Source of the DNA: Dyella monticola
GTDB lineage: Bacteria > Pseudomonadota > Gammaproteobacteria > Xanthomonadales > Rhodanobacteraceae
Assembly: GCF_003363155.1 (NCBI RefSeq)
Contig: NZ_QRBE01000014.1
Coordinates: forward strand, 1 to 64,000
Direction: 5' to 3'
DNA: 64,000 nt
Positions 19,241 through 28,658 of this stretch are shown here, in pieces. The notes beneath the pieces are model-generated. The model made no database searches. It saw only the letters and a program-made list of their open reading frames with translations, and was not told where the DNA came from. The position numbers and the translations under genes were made by a program. Numbering within the stretch: the stretch's first letter is position 1; each line of letters starts with the position of its first letter.

Positions 19241-19260
19241 GGAGTACGGACTCCCGGAGT
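19241..19260. repeat. Alternating short inverted repeats in the leader of the outer-membrane protein gene
   Basis: The units GGAGT (19241-19245), ACTCC (19250-19254) and GGAGT (19256-19260) can pair in two exclusive ways. They lie just downstream, on the minus strand, of a -10-like TATACT (complement of 19263-19268), hence at or near the transcript start of the outer-membrane protein gene. They may be a protein-binding site or a small RNA structure. Confidence 0.4.
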
Positions 19261-19355
19261 TAAGTATACCTTACTTTACTTTTTACTAACACCCCGGACA
19301 GCTTGCGTTTTATGTGGTGAGGTCAACCGAAATGGCCTTTCGCGCCATCCCTTTC

Positions 19356-19371
19356 TGGCACGAGGGATGCA
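19356..19371 (+). promoter_or_regulatory. Sigma-54 (RpoN) promoter
   Basis: TGGCACGAGGGATGCA fits the sigma-54 consensus TGGCACG-N4-TTGCA at every fixed position except one T. The invariant GG at 19357-19358 and GC at 19369-19370 have the required spacing. Transcription would start near 19382, about 100 bases before the GGDEF-EAL gene, which is the only gene in that direction. Confidence 0.75.
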
Positions 19372-19485
19372 TAGAGGAAGCATCTTTCTCCTCGCACAGG
19401 CAAGCCCACCGGGCAATGGCCACATGACGGTATCTTCACGATATATAGTCAAGCGACATATCGCGCATGGACCCGCTCATCGGTC

Positions 19486-22359
19486 ATGAGTTCAATGCCA
19501 GACAGCCGCAATTTCGCGCTAGAGACCGACGGGACCCTCCCGTTGGCCCTGTGCGAGATATTGGAAAAGCTGTTCCGGGCGGCGGACCCGGCCGGTGTCT
19601 TGGCTATCTGTGAGACGGCGCTTGCCCAGATCGGCGTCCGTGGCACGCTGCGCTGGCTTCCGCCCGATAGAGACGAAGCACCCGAACCGGGCGTGGTGAA
19701 CCTCGCCGTCGACCCGCAAAGTCTGCAGACCCTGGCGCTGCAAACCGATGCCACCTTGCTGGATGAGTCGACGCTCGCCGAGGTGGCCTGGCTGGGACGG
19801 CTGGCCGGTATCCGCTTGCGCCAGCTCAGCGAAACCGGGCGCCTGTACGAATCCATCTCCCGCCTGGCTATGGCCGAGCGCCTGCAGCGCGCCTTATACG
19901 CCATCGCCGAACTGGCCGGCACCGCCCACAACATCACCGAGATGATGCAGTCGCTGCATTCGATCGCCGGCATGCTGATGTATGCGGAGAACTTCTACAT
20001 CTTCCTGTACGACCCGGTGAGCGACAGCGTGCGCTTCCCCTATTACGTGGACACGGTCGATCAAAAGCCGCCCGCGCCGGACGAACATTATCCGCTGCAG
20101 GAGATGCGCTACAGCCTCACCTGGAACCTGCTGCAAAGCGGCCAACCCATCATGGGGTCGGTGGAGGAATTGGCGCACCAGCTTGAAGGTCGCTTCGTGC
20201 TGGTCGGGCCGGCCTGCGAACACTGGCTGGGTGTGCCGCTTTTGCACGGCAACCAGGCGGTCGGCGGCATCGTCGTGCAAAGCTATCGGCCCGACACGCA
20301 TTACACCCATCACGACCGCGACCTGCTCAACTACGTCGCCCAGCATATGCAGACCGCGCTGGAACGACGCGAAGCGCATGCCGAACTGGAACGGCGTGTC
20401 GCTGACCGCACGGCTGCGCTGCGTGCTACCAACCGCGTGCTGCGCCAGCAAGTACTGCAACGACAGCGTGGCGAGCGATTGCAATCGGCGCTGTTCCGCA
20501 TTGCCGAGCTCGCCAGTGCACCGGAAAGCCAGCAGAATTTCTATGCCGCTGTACACCGCGTGGTTGGCGGTTTGCTGTATGCGCGCAACTTCTACATTGC
20601 ACTGCTCGACGAAAACGGCGAGAACATCACGTTCCCCTATTCGGTTGATGAGATCGAACCCCCACGCGTACCGCGCCCGGTCGGCAACGGCGCCACCGAA
20701 TACGTGCTCAAGCATGGCAAGCCGCTATTGGCCGACCGCTTGAGTTTCGAGCGGCTGGCCTCCACCGGCGATTGCGTGGGAATGGGCGCGAAGTCCGTCT
20801 GCTGGCTGGGTGTGCCGCTGGTATGGGACGACCGCGTGAAAGGCGTGCTGGCCGTGCAAAGCTATTCGCCCAAGCACATCTACGACACGCGCGACCAGGA
20901 GCTGCTCACCTTCGTGAGCTACCACATTTCCAACGCGTTGCAACGCAAGCAAACCAGCGAATCGTTGAAACAGGCCTACATCAATCTAGAACGACGCGTT
21001 ACCGAACGCACACGCGCACTGGCCCTGGCCAACCGCGATCTGCGCGAGCAGATTGCCGAACGCGAACGCGTCGAACGCCGGCTGATGTATGAAACCTTGC
21101 ACGACTCGCTTACCGGCCTACCCAACCGCACCCTGCTGTTGCAGCGGCTCGGACAAGCACTGCAGGCCTATCACGCCGATCCAAACAAATTGTTCGCGGT
21201 GCTGTTTATCGATCTGGATCGCTTCAAGGTGATCAACGATTCGGTCGGACACCTGATCGGTGATGATTTGCTGTTCCAGGCCGGCAGCCGCATTCGCGCC
21301 TGCCTTAAAACGCGCGACCTGGTTGCACGCCTGGGTGGTGACGAATTCGCCGTGTTGCTGGAAAACATCAGCGATGCCGGCAAGGCCCGGCTGGTGGCCG
21401 AGCGCATCATTGCGGAACTGCACGTGCCATTCCGCTTGGGCATCAAGGAAATCTTCACGTCGGCCTCGATCGGCATCGCCCTGCCCGGCCCGCACTATCA
21501 GCAACCGGAAGAACTGCTGCGCGACGCCGATGCCGCCATGTATCGCGCCAAGGATGAAGGCCGCCATCGCGCCGCAGTGTTCGACGATCGCCTGCGCCGC
21601 GAAGTGCTGTCACTGCTGGAAATGGAAGGCGACTTGCGCCGTGCGCTAAGCCGCAACGAATTCGTGCCGTTCTATCAACCGATCGTGGCGTTGGAAGACG
21701 GACGCACGGTTGGCTACGAAGCACTGCTGCGCTGGCGGCATCCGATGCGTGGATTGTTGTCCCCGGGCGACTTCCTCGCCGTAGCTGAAGAAAATGGCAG
21801 CGCCGAAAGCATCGACTGGCAGATTTTCGAGCAGATTGCCATGCAGGCGAGCATGCTGTCCGCGAACGGCGGTTTTGTCAGCCTCAACGTTTCCGGTCGG
21901 CATTTCCGCCAATCCGACCTGGACGATCGCTTGCTCGACTTGATGCGCTCGCATCAGGTCGATCCACGCGCACTGCGCATCGAAGTCACCGAGCGAACCC
22001 TGTTGGAAAACCCCGCGCAGGTCAAACGCATGCTCGACAACTTGCGCCAGCATGGCGTGAGCATTGCGCTGGATGATTTCGGCACGGGTTATTCGTCGCT
22101 GAGTTATCTGCATCAATATCCGATCGAAACGCTCAAGATCGATCGCAGCTTCATCACGGAACTGGGCAGTGCCAACAGCGCCAGCGTACCGGTGGTGCGC
22201 GCCATCCAGGTACTGGCCGATTCACTGCAAATGCAGGTGATCGCCGAGGGCATCGAGGATGATGCGCAACGGCAGGCATTGCGGCATATCGGCTGCCGCT
22301 ACGGACAGGGTTTCCTGTTTGCGCATCCGCAGCCTGCCGAAGTGTGGCTGGGCAAGTAG
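19486..22359 (+). CDS. GAF-GAF-GGDEF-EAL cyclic di-GMP enzyme
   Basis: 957 residues, soluble. Two GAF-like domains (about 130-290 and 330-490) are each followed by a short coiled coil with an ERRVxxRTxAL pattern, so the pair looks like an internal duplication. Then come GGDEF (about 535-695) with an intact LGGDEFAV site, and EAL (about 705-950) with YEALLRW, LNVSGRHF, EVTERTLLE, DDFGTGYSSL, KIDRSFI and EGIE all present. Both cyclase and phosphodiesterase residues are therefore conserved, so the net direction cannot be told from sequence. The GAF domains would bind a small ligand. It is preceded by a sigma-54 promoter and is monocistronic. ATG at 19486 or 19495. Confidence 0.93.
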   Translation: MSSMPDSRNFALETDGTLPLALCEILEKLFRAADPAGVLAICETALAQIGVRGTLRWLPPDRDEAPEPGVVNLAVDPQSLQTLALQTDATLLDESTLAEVAWLGRLAGIRLRQLSETGRLYESISRLAMAERLQRALYAIAELAGTAHNITEMMQSLHSIAGMLMYAENFYIFLYDPVSDSVRFPYYVDTVDQKPPAPDEHYPLQEMRYSLTWNLLQSGQPIMGSVEELAHQLEGRFVLVGPACEHWLGVPLLHGNQAVGGIVVQSYRPDTHYTHHDRDLLNYVAQHMQTALERREAHAELERRVADRTAALRATNRVLRQQVLQRQRGERLQSALFRIAELASAPESQQNFYAAVHRVVGGLLYARNFYIALLDENGENITFPYSVDEIEPPRVPRPVGNGATEYVLKHGKPLLADRLSFERLASTGDCVGMGAKSVCWLGVPLVWDDRVKGVLAVQSYSPKHIYDTRDQELLTFVSYHISNALQRKQTSESLKQAYINLERRVTERTRALALANRDLREQIAERERVERRLMYETLHDSLTGLPNRTLLLQRLGQALQAYHADPNKLFAVLFIDLDRFKVINDSVGHLIGDDLLFQAGSRIRACLKTRDLVARLGGDEFAVLLENISDAGKARLVAERIIAELHVPFRLGIKEIFTSASIGIALPGPHYQQPEELLRDADAAMYRAKDEGRHRAAVFDDRLRREVLSLLEMEGDLRRALSRNEFVPFYQPIVALEDGRTVGYEALLRWRHPMRGLLSPGDFLAVAEENGSAESIDWQIFEQIAMQASMLSANGGFVSLNVSGRHFRQSDLDDRLLDLMRSHQVDPRALRIEVTERTLLENPAQVKRMLDNLRQHGVSIALDDFGTGYSSLSYLHQYPIETLKIDRSFITELGSANSASVPVVRAIQVLADSLQMQVIAEGIEDDAQRQALRHIGCRYGQGFLFAHPQPAEVWLGK

Positions 22360-22380
22360 CGTTGCTTTATCCCCTGGCGG

Positions 22381-23274
22381 TCACTGCACCGTCGAACTCG
22401 CCGCCGCACCACCGCTCAACAGATGCTCGGCATCGACGCGATCGAAGGTATAGGCGCGCGCACAGAATTCGCAGGTGACCTCAATCATGCCGTCCTGCGC
22501 TTCCAGCGTGGCCTCGATCTCCTCCCGTCCCAGCGACCGCAGCATGGCTTCCACGCGCTCGCGCGAGCAGCTGCAGCCGAAGGCGAGCGGACGCGGCTCG
22601 AACAGGCGCACGGTTTCTTCGTGGTAGAGGCGATAGAGCAGCTCTTCGGGCGACGTGGTGAGCAACTCCTCGCGTCCGAGCGTCGCGGTCAGATGCTCCA
22701 CGCGCGACCACGCATCGTTGTCCTGCACGGCGTCATGGCCGCCTTCACCCGGCAGCTTCTGCAACATGAGCCCTACCGCGTGTTCGCCGTCGGCCGCTAG
22801 CACGAAACGCGCGGGCAATTGCTCGGATTGCTTGAAATAGCTCTCCAGCGCCTCTGCCAGCGTGGGATGCCGCAGATCGACCAAACCCTGGTAACGCTGC
22901 CCACGGTCGGCCTGGCCAATGGTGATGGCCATGACGGCCTGCGACAGTTCATCCAGCGATAGCGCTTCGGGCAAAGCGCCGTTCCAACGCGCCAAGCCGC
23001 GCAGACGGCCTGCATCGGAGCACTCGGCAAACAGCAGCCGCAGCGCGCTGGCGCTTTTGAGTTCGATCGACAATGCGCCATCGAACTTGATGTTGCCCGT
23101 CAGCAGAGCGCTGGCGGTGAGCGTCTGACCCAGGAGGTCCAGCAGGGGCGCCGGATACTCGGCGCGCCCGGCGACCTCGCGCCAAGCGGCACCCAGGCGC
23201 ACGATGACGCCTCGAACGCCGGCGCGTTCCAACAGAAAGCGATGGAGCACATCTTCGGCAAGCACGGTTTTCAC
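22381..23274 (-). CDS. hslO: Hsp33 redox-regulated chaperone
   Basis: A 297-residue Hsp33, a holdase that is switched on by oxidation of its zinc-bound cysteines. The zinc site is complete: CSC in FGCSCSRERVE and CEFC near the C-terminus. The GTG start at 23274 (MKTVLAEDVLHRF) has GAGG eight bases upstream and gives the usual family length; an upstream GTG at 23310 would add 12 unrelated residues. It diverges from mtgA and ends 21 bases from the GGDEF-EAL stop. Confidence 0.93.
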   Translation of the reverse strand: MKTVLAEDVLHRFLLERAGVRGVIVRLGAAWREVAGRAEYPAPLLDLLGQTLTASALLTGNIKFDGALSIELKSASALRLLFAECSDAGRLRGLARWNGALPEALSLDELSQAVMAITIGQADRGQRYQGLVDLRHPTLAEALESYFKQSEQLPARFVLAADGEHAVGLMLQKLPGEGGHDAVQDNDAWSRVEHLTATLGREELLTTSPEELLYRLYHEETVRLFEPRPLAFGCSCSRERVEAMLRSLGREEIEATLEAQDGMIEVTCEFCARAYTFDRVDAEHLLSGGAAASSTVQ

Positions 23275-23420
23275 CAGAACAACCTCACGGCGACAGATCG
23301 GGAAATACACCGCTCATGGCGGCAAGCCCCCAAAAATGGGGGCTCTCGCACGCAAGAGCAATAGCCCTTTTATTGGCGGCACTTATACTGCGAGGCGCTC
23401 CTTTCCACACCGCCTGGACC

Positions 23421-24167
23421 ATGCCGCATCTTCCGCCCTTTCGCCGCCTGTTGCGTTATGCCGGTATCGTGATCCTGTCATGGGTCGGCCTGAGTTGGTT
23501 CGTGGTGCTGGTGCTGCGTTTCGTGCCGCCGTGGACCTCGGCGGTGATGATGGAGCAGCGTCTGGACGCCGTTATTCACGGCGACAAGCATTTCCAATTC
23601 CGGCATCACTGGGTGCCCTGGTCGCGCATCTCGCCATGGGCACCTATCGCGATGGTGGCGGGCGAAGATCAGAAATTCCCGTTTCACCACGGCTTCGACT
23701 TCGGTTCCATCGAAAACGCCATCGATGCAGCCGACGATGGCAAGCGCCTGCGCGGTGCCAGCACCATCAGCCAGCAGACGGCGAAGAACCTGTTTCTATG
23801 GAACGGTCGCAGTTTTGTGCGCAAGGGCCTGGAGGCGTATTTCACGGTGCTGCTGGAGCTGACGTGGCCCAAGCAACGCATCCTGGAGGTGTACATGAAC
23901 ATCGCCCAGTTCGGTGACGGCGTTTATGGCGTGGGCGCGGCCAGTGAAGTGTTCTTCCACGCCTCACCCGCGCAGCTTGGTCCCGCGCAGGCAGCGAAGC
24001 TGGCGGCGGTGCTGCCCAATCCGGACCGGTTCCACGTCGATCGCCCCAGCGCCTACGTGCTGGAGCGCAGCCGATGGATCGAGCAGCAGATCGATCAGCT
24101 TGGCGGCCCGGCCTATCTCACGAGCCGGCAACCGCCGCGCGATGTGCATCCCATCCGTCGGCGCTGA
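23421..24167 (+). CDS. mtgA: Monofunctional peptidoglycan glycosyltransferase
   Basis: 248 residues from the ATG at 23421, close to the 242 of E. coli MtgA. One N-terminal membrane segment (about 12-34) is followed by a GT51 domain with the catalytic glutamate in VAGEDQKFPFHHGFD and the second motif GASTISQQTAKNLFLW. It polymerises lipid II into glycan strands in the periplasm and has no transpeptidase domain. The longer frame from 23316 lacks family resemblance. A TATACT at 23384-23389 may be its -10 box. Confidence 0.92.
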   Translation: MPHLPPFRRLLRYAGIVILSWVGLSWFVVLVLRFVPPWTSAVMMEQRLDAVIHGDKHFQFRHHWVPWSRISPWAPIAMVAGEDQKFPFHHGFDFGSIENAIDAADDGKRLRGASTISQQTAKNLFLWNGRSFVRKGLEAYFTVLLELTWPKQRILEVYMNIAQFGDGVYGVGAASEVFFHASPAQLGPAQAAKLAAVLPNPDRFHVDRPSAYVLERSRWIEQQIDQLGGPAYLTSRQPPRDVHPIRRR

Positions 24168-24211
24168 AGCGCGTTTACACTTTCTCCACCTGCCGCTTTA
24201 TGGAACCTCGC

Positions 24212-25180
24212 ATGCAGCGCCTCACGGTTGTCGTCCCTGCCTACAATGAATCGGCCGTGCTCGCCGCCTTTCACGCGCGGCTGTCCAAAGTCCTGGACGC
24301 GCTGCCACTGTCATGCGACGTGCTGTATGTGGATGACGGCAGTCGCGACGATACATGGGCGATCATTCAATCCCTGGCTGGCGCCGATGCCCGCGCGGGC
24401 GGCTTGAAGCTGTCGCGCAATTTCGGCAAGGAGGCTGCGCTGACGGCGGGGCTCGACCATGTGGACGCCGATGCTGCCGTCGTCATCGACGCCGATCTGC
24501 AGGATCCACCCGAGCTCATTGCCCAGCTGGTGGAACAATGGCAGAGCGGCTATGACGTGGTGTACGCCACACGCAGCGCACGCGCTGGGGAGACCGGCTT
24601 GAAACGCTTTACCGCAGCGGCGTTTTATCGTGCCATGGAAGTCATGTCCGATGTCGCCGTGCCGCGCGACACGGGTGATTTCCGTTTGCTCTCCCGGCGC
24701 GCGCTTGCCGCGTTGTCACAATTGCGAGAACGGCAGCGCTTCATGAAAGGCCTGTTCGCGTGGATCGGTTATCGCCAGACCTCAGTGAAATATCTGCGCG
24801 ATCCGCGGCTGGCGGGGAAAACCAAATGGAATTACTGGCGACTGACCCAGTTCGCCATCGAAGGTATTACCTCGTTCTCCAGCGCGCCGCTCAAGCTTGC
24901 GACCTGGACAGGCTTGGCCGCGTCCGTGGTGGCCTTCCTTTTCGGGCTCAAAGTGCTGCTCAAAGCACTGTTCCATGGCGATCCGGTGCACGGTTATCCG
25001 AGCCTGATGGTGGTGATCCTGTTCCTCGGCGGCATTCAGTTGCTTGCGCTGGGCGTGATTGGCGAATACCTGGGCCGCAACTACAACGAGAGCAAGCAGC
25101 GGCCGTTGTATTTCATCGAGGAAGAACAGGCTCCCGTATCGCGCACTTCGTTTCACACCCAGGCAACGCCACGGCGCTAA
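24212..25180 (+). CDS. GtrB-like undecaprenyl-phosphate glycosyltransferase (GT2)
   Basis: 322 residues of the GT2/DPM1-like type that moves a sugar from a nucleotide sugar to undecaprenyl phosphate at the inner face of the membrane. The GT2 domain shows VVVPAYNES, YVDDGSRDDT and the DADLQDPPE metal site. Two C-terminal membrane segments (about 232-252 and 266-288) precede the GVIGEYLGRNYNESKQRPLYFI tail typical of GtrB and ArnC. The ATG at 24212 has GGAA six bases upstream; another at 24200 is possible. No GtrA or partner transferase lies next to it, so the sugar and the acceptor are unknown. Confidence 0.88.
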   Translation: MQRLTVVVPAYNESAVLAAFHARLSKVLDALPLSCDVLYVDDGSRDDTWAIIQSLAGADARAGGLKLSRNFGKEAALTAGLDHVDADAAVVIDADLQDPPELIAQLVEQWQSGYDVVYATRSARAGETGLKRFTAAAFYRAMEVMSDVAVPRDTGDFRLLSRRALAALSQLRERQRFMKGLFAWIGYRQTSVKYLRDPRLAGKTKWNYWRLTQFAIEGITSFSSAPLKLATWTGLAASVVAFLFGLKVLLKALFHGDPVHGYPSLMVVILFLGGIQLLALGVIGEYLGRNYNESKQRPLYFIEEEQAPVSRTSFHTQATPRR

Positions 25181-25223
25181 ACTGTGCTCACGCGGCCATG
25201 CTGCGGCCGCTGGGGAGGTCTGG

Positions 25224-25652
25224 ATGCGTCAGGTCAGGCATTTGCTGGACAGGAAAGGCAACGACATCTTCGCCATCGCGCCGGAAGCGCCGGTGTTGGA
25301 AGCCATCAAGCACATGGCCGAGCGAGGGGTCGGCGCGCTGCTGGTGATGCGCGGCGAACAACTGGTAGGCATCGTTTCCGAACGCGACTACGCGCGCAAA
25401 ATCATTTTGCAGGGTCGCTCGTCGGCGCAGACGCCGGTTTCGGAAATCATGAGCAATCCGGTACTCACCGTCACCGCCGATACGGATGTGTTCGATTGCA
25501 TGCGCCTTTGCACCGACAACCGAGTGCGTCATTTGCCGGTGGTCCAGGGTCATCGCGTGATGGGTGTAATTTCCATCGGCGACCTGGTGAAAGAAGTGAT
25601 CAGCGCGCAGGCCGAACAGATCGAGCAGTTGCAGCGTTACATCACCAGCTGA
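25224..25652 (+). CDS. Two-CBS-domain protein
   Basis: 142 residues made of a tandem pair of CBS domains (about 8-60 and 75-130), with GIVSERDYARKIIL and VMGVISIGDLVKEVI as their matching ends. Such pairs bind adenine nucleotides and act as sensors; no catalytic domain is attached. The ATG at 25224 follows GGGGAGG at good spacing. It lies 43 bases after the GT2 gene in the same direction and may be read from the same transcript. Confidence 0.88.
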   Translation: MRQVRHLLDRKGNDIFAIAPEAPVLEAIKHMAERGVGALLVMRGEQLVGIVSERDYARKIILQGRSSAQTPVSEIMSNPVLTVTADTDVFDCMRLCTDNRVRHLPVVQGHRVMGVISIGDLVKEVISAQAEQIEQLQRYITS

Positions 25653-25685
25653 AAAAGCAGCGCAGGCTGCGGGGAACGTGAAACC

Positions 25686-27113
25686 TCAAGCGAGGTTTTC
25701 GTTTCCCGTCGGCTGTTCCCTGCTCCCTGGCTCAGGCGCCAGATCCGGCGACATGGCGGCTTTGCGCGCCACCCAGGCGGCCACCGACGACGCCCCCACG
25801 CCAATGAGCGCAATACCCCCCACGGCGACGCCTAGCTTGACCAGGCCACTGATGCCGGTGGTGATGGCGACATCGCCAAAACGCCACACGGCCGTCTCGA
25901 CGAAATTCTTGCCCTTGTAACGCGTCTCACGCGGCACGCGGGTATAGAGCGCATCGCTGGCAGGCTTGGTCATGCCATACATGAAGCCGCGCGTGCCGGC
26001 CATCATGATCGCCAACAGCGGCACGCCATAGCCCAGTAGGCTCCACTGCGCGTGACCGCCGATTGCCACCATCACCAGCAACAGCAGATTCACCAGTTGC
26101 GGCAGTACAAGCGTCCACAACGCACCGCGATACATGAGCAACCAGCGCGAGAACGTAAGCTGCAGCAGCACACCGAGCAAGTTCGCCGCCAGATCGATAT
26201 GTGCGTAGAACGCCGTGCGCACGCCGGCAGAGGTCAGATGCGCCTTGGCATAGTCGGCCACCAGGGCGTAGCCCAGCGTACCCACGCCATCGCCCAGCAG
26301 CATCAGGATGGCCATCCAGCGCAGGAAAGGCCGCGACCACAGCTCGCAGACACCTGCCCACAGCGAGCCGCCCACGGGCTGTTCCGCCGCGTGGTCGTTT
26401 GAGTGCTGCACGGATATGCGCAACAACAGCAACAAGGACATCCCAAGCATCACCGCCGATATCAGCAGCAGCGGTGCCACGCCGAGCCAGCCCACCAGCA
26501 GGCTGGTCACCATCGGGCCAAACAGGGCGCCAGCCATGCCGCCGAGCGCGATCAATGAAAACACTTCGCGCGCACGTCGACTGTCGAAGACATCCGCCAT
26601 GAAGCTCCAGAACAGCGACACCACGAACAGGTTGAACACGCTGACCCAGATGAAGAACACCACGCCGAGCGCACGCGCGCCGATGCGATCCTGCGCCACG
26701 AACGCAGGAATAAAGAGCAACAGGCACACGATGAAGAAGCTGTAACTCCAACCCAGCAGACGCCGTCGCGGAAAACGCGCCACCAGCGCACCGAACACCG
26801 GCGTCAACAACACCATGGCCAGAAAGGTGGCCGCATAGAACAGCGGCAACTGCGTGGAGCCCACCGCGCCGCCAAGCTGGTCGCGCACCGGTCGAATGAT
26901 GTAGTACGCGGTCAGCAGGAAGAAGAACGCGAGCGCAGAGGTAACCGGCGTGGCGTCGCGATGAGGAGAAACGTCAGATGACAAACGCACCGGATGGTGT
27001 CCCGTTGGAGGCGGCGCAAGCCTACCATGCGTCGGTGACGCCCTTGTGCGCGGAAGGGAGTAGTCCATAGTGCGCAGCGCTGAATGCGCTAGCCACGCTT
27101 TCAACTCATCCAT
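25686..27113 (-). CDS. MFS-fold transporter, related to NTP/NDP exchangers
   Basis: Up to 475 residues with about twelve membrane segments. The body begins at TSALAFFFLLTAYYIIRPVRD, and the blocks SLFWSFMADVF and FSLIALGGMAGALFGP resemble the Tlc-type nucleotide translocase branch as well as general MFS carriers; the substrate is unknown. The first 55 residues of the longest frame are polar and not family-like, so the true start could be the ATG at 27113, the ATG at 27068 or a GTG at 26990. It diverges from the serine hydrolase gene. Confidence 0.78.
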   Translation of the reverse strand: MDELKAWLAHSALRTMDYSLPRTRASPTHGRLAPPPTGHHPVRLSSDVSPHRDATPVTSALAFFFLLTAYYIIRPVRDQLGGAVGSTQLPLFYAATFLAMVLLTPVFGALVARFPRRRLLGWSYSFFIVCLLLFIPAFVAQDRIGARALGVVFFIWVSVFNLFVVSLFWSFMADVFDSRRAREVFSLIALGGMAGALFGPMVTSLLVGWLGVAPLLLISAVMLGMSLLLLLRISVQHSNDHAAEQPVGGSLWAGVCELWSRPFLRWMAILMLLGDGVGTLGYALVADYAKAHLTSAGVRTAFYAHIDLAANLLGVLLQLTFSRWLLMYRGALWTLVLPQLVNLLLLVMVAIGGHAQWSLLGYGVPLLAIMMAGTRGFMYGMTKPASDALYTRVPRETRYKGKNFVETAVWRFGDVAITTGISGLVKLGVAVGGIALIGVGASSVAAWVARKAAMSPDLAPEPGSREQPTGNENLA

Positions 27114-27280
27114 CCATCCAAAGCTGCCGCACGGAATGATCCAGGCCGTGGCTGAACGCTATCCCGTCCGTGCCATCACATCGTTGTGACCTTGTCCGAA
27201 GTGCAGCACAATCCCGCTTCACCTCCATGGACGACCCACCATGACCCCGGGTGCCAGCGCGCCTTGATACGCGGAGTAGC

Positions 27281-28600
27281 ATGTTCCGTAAGCTTCCCCT
27301 GTTAACCGCCGGCGTGCTCGTCACCTGCGCAACGCTGATCCCCTGCTTTGCGTCGCAAACCGTTTCCACCCACGCACCAGCGGCGCTCGGCGTTCCGGCG
27401 CGCCATGGCGCCACCGACCTCGACGCCAGCGTCAGCCTCCCTTCCGAACGCATCAAGGTGGCACTCGATGCTTATTCGCATTGGCTGGACGTGGTAGCGC
27501 AACGCAATGAAGTGGCCGGCATGGCCACCGCCGTGGTGGTGGACAACAAAGTGGCCTTCGAGCGCACGCTCGGCTACGCCGACGCAGCAACGCAGGAGCC
27601 GGTAACACCTACTACCGTGTTTCGCCTCGCCTCGCTGTCCAAGGCCTTCGCTACGGCCGTCACCGGCTTGTTGATCGAAGAGGGCCGCTTCAACTGGGAC
27701 ACCAAGTTGACCGATGCGCTGCCGTTCTTCCAATTGAAAGATGCGCAGGCCTCCAGTGAAGTGACGGTGCGAGACATTCTCGGGCAGCGTCTGGGGTTGC
27801 CGCACAACACCTACGATCAAATGCTGGAAGACAACGTTCCGTACGAAGAACTGGTGCGCAAACTCGACGAAGTGAACCTCACCTGCAATGTCGGCCAGTG
27901 TTATGGCTATCAGAACGTGGCCTTCAGCTTGATTGGCGATCTGATCTATGCCGAAACCGGCGACTTCTTCTACCACCAGGTCGACCGGCGTCTGTTCTTC
28001 CCGCTGGATATGACCACCGCCAGCTATGGCCGCGAAGGGCTGGAGAACAGCAAGAGCTGGGCGCGTCCGCATCGTCCGCACGGTGTGCATACCTGGGAGC
28101 CGTTCGATCCGAAAGAAGCGTATTACCGCGTGGCACCCGCCGCGGGTGTCAACGCAAGCTTGCGCGACATGGAAAAATGGCTGATCGCGCAGATGGGTGG
28201 CCGTCCGGATGTGCTGTCACCGGCACTCTTGGATGCGCTGCATACGCCCGGTATTCCCACGCCTACCGAATTGCGCGCCGCGCCATGGCGTCGCGCACGC
28301 TTGACTGCCGCCAGCTATGCGCTGGGCTGGCGTGTGTTCACCTATGCAGGCGAAACGATGATCTACCACGCCGGCGCGGTGGAAGGCTATCGCACGATGA
28401 TCGCGTTCTTCCCGAAATATCAGATCGGCATGGTATCGATGTGGAACTCGCCAGGCGCGATCGGTACCGACCTGATGCCAATGGTGTTCGATACGATGCT
28501 CGGCCTGCCGCACGTGGACTGGGCCGGCGTGGAGGGCGATCCGCCCTCTGATCGTCCCGCGACGAAGGGCCGCCACACATACCGCCATCACAGCAGTTGA
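27281..28600 (+). CDS. Exported serine hydrolase of the class C beta-lactamase fold
   Basis: 439 residues with a signal peptide that ends near residue 25 (PCFA). The domain is the Beta-lactamase (PF00144) fold: nucleophile motif SLSK in FRLASLSKAFA, YQN in GYQNVAF, and HAG in IYHAGAVEGY. Members include D-aminopeptidases, esterases and penicillin-binding proteins, so the substrate is open. The ATG at 27281 follows GGAG; an upstream GTG at 27251 was not used. A GC-rich hairpin follows the gene. Confidence 0.88.
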   Translation: MFRKLPLLTAGVLVTCATLIPCFASQTVSTHAPAALGVPARHGATDLDASVSLPSERIKVALDAYSHWLDVVAQRNEVAGMATAVVVDNKVAFERTLGYADAATQEPVTPTTVFRLASLSKAFATAVTGLLIEEGRFNWDTKLTDALPFFQLKDAQASSEVTVRDILGQRLGLPHNTYDQMLEDNVPYEELVRKLDEVNLTCNVGQCYGYQNVAFSLIGDLIYAETGDFFYHQVDRRLFFPLDMTTASYGREGLENSKSWARPHRPHGVHTWEPFDPKEAYYRVAPAAGVNASLRDMEKWLIAQMGGRPDVLSPALLDALHTPGIPTPTELRAAPWRRARLTAASYALGWRVFTYAGETMIYHAGAVEGYRTMIAFFPKYQIGMVSMWNSPGAIGTDLMPMVFDTMLGLPHVDWAGVEGDPPSDRPATKGRHTYRHHSS

Positions 28601-28622
28601 CTACCCGACACAGGCAGGCATC

Positions 28623-28649
28623 GCCACCGCCCTCATGAGGGGCGGTGGC
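28623..28649. terminator. GC-rich hairpin between convergent genes
   Basis: GCCACCGCCC (28623-28632) and GGGCGGTGGC (28640-28649) form a perfect 10-base stem with a 7-base loop, between the ends of the serine hydrolase and TonB-like genes. Only two T residues follow on the plus strand, so termination is likely but not certain. Confidence 0.55.
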
Positions 28650-28658
28650 TTGCATGCA

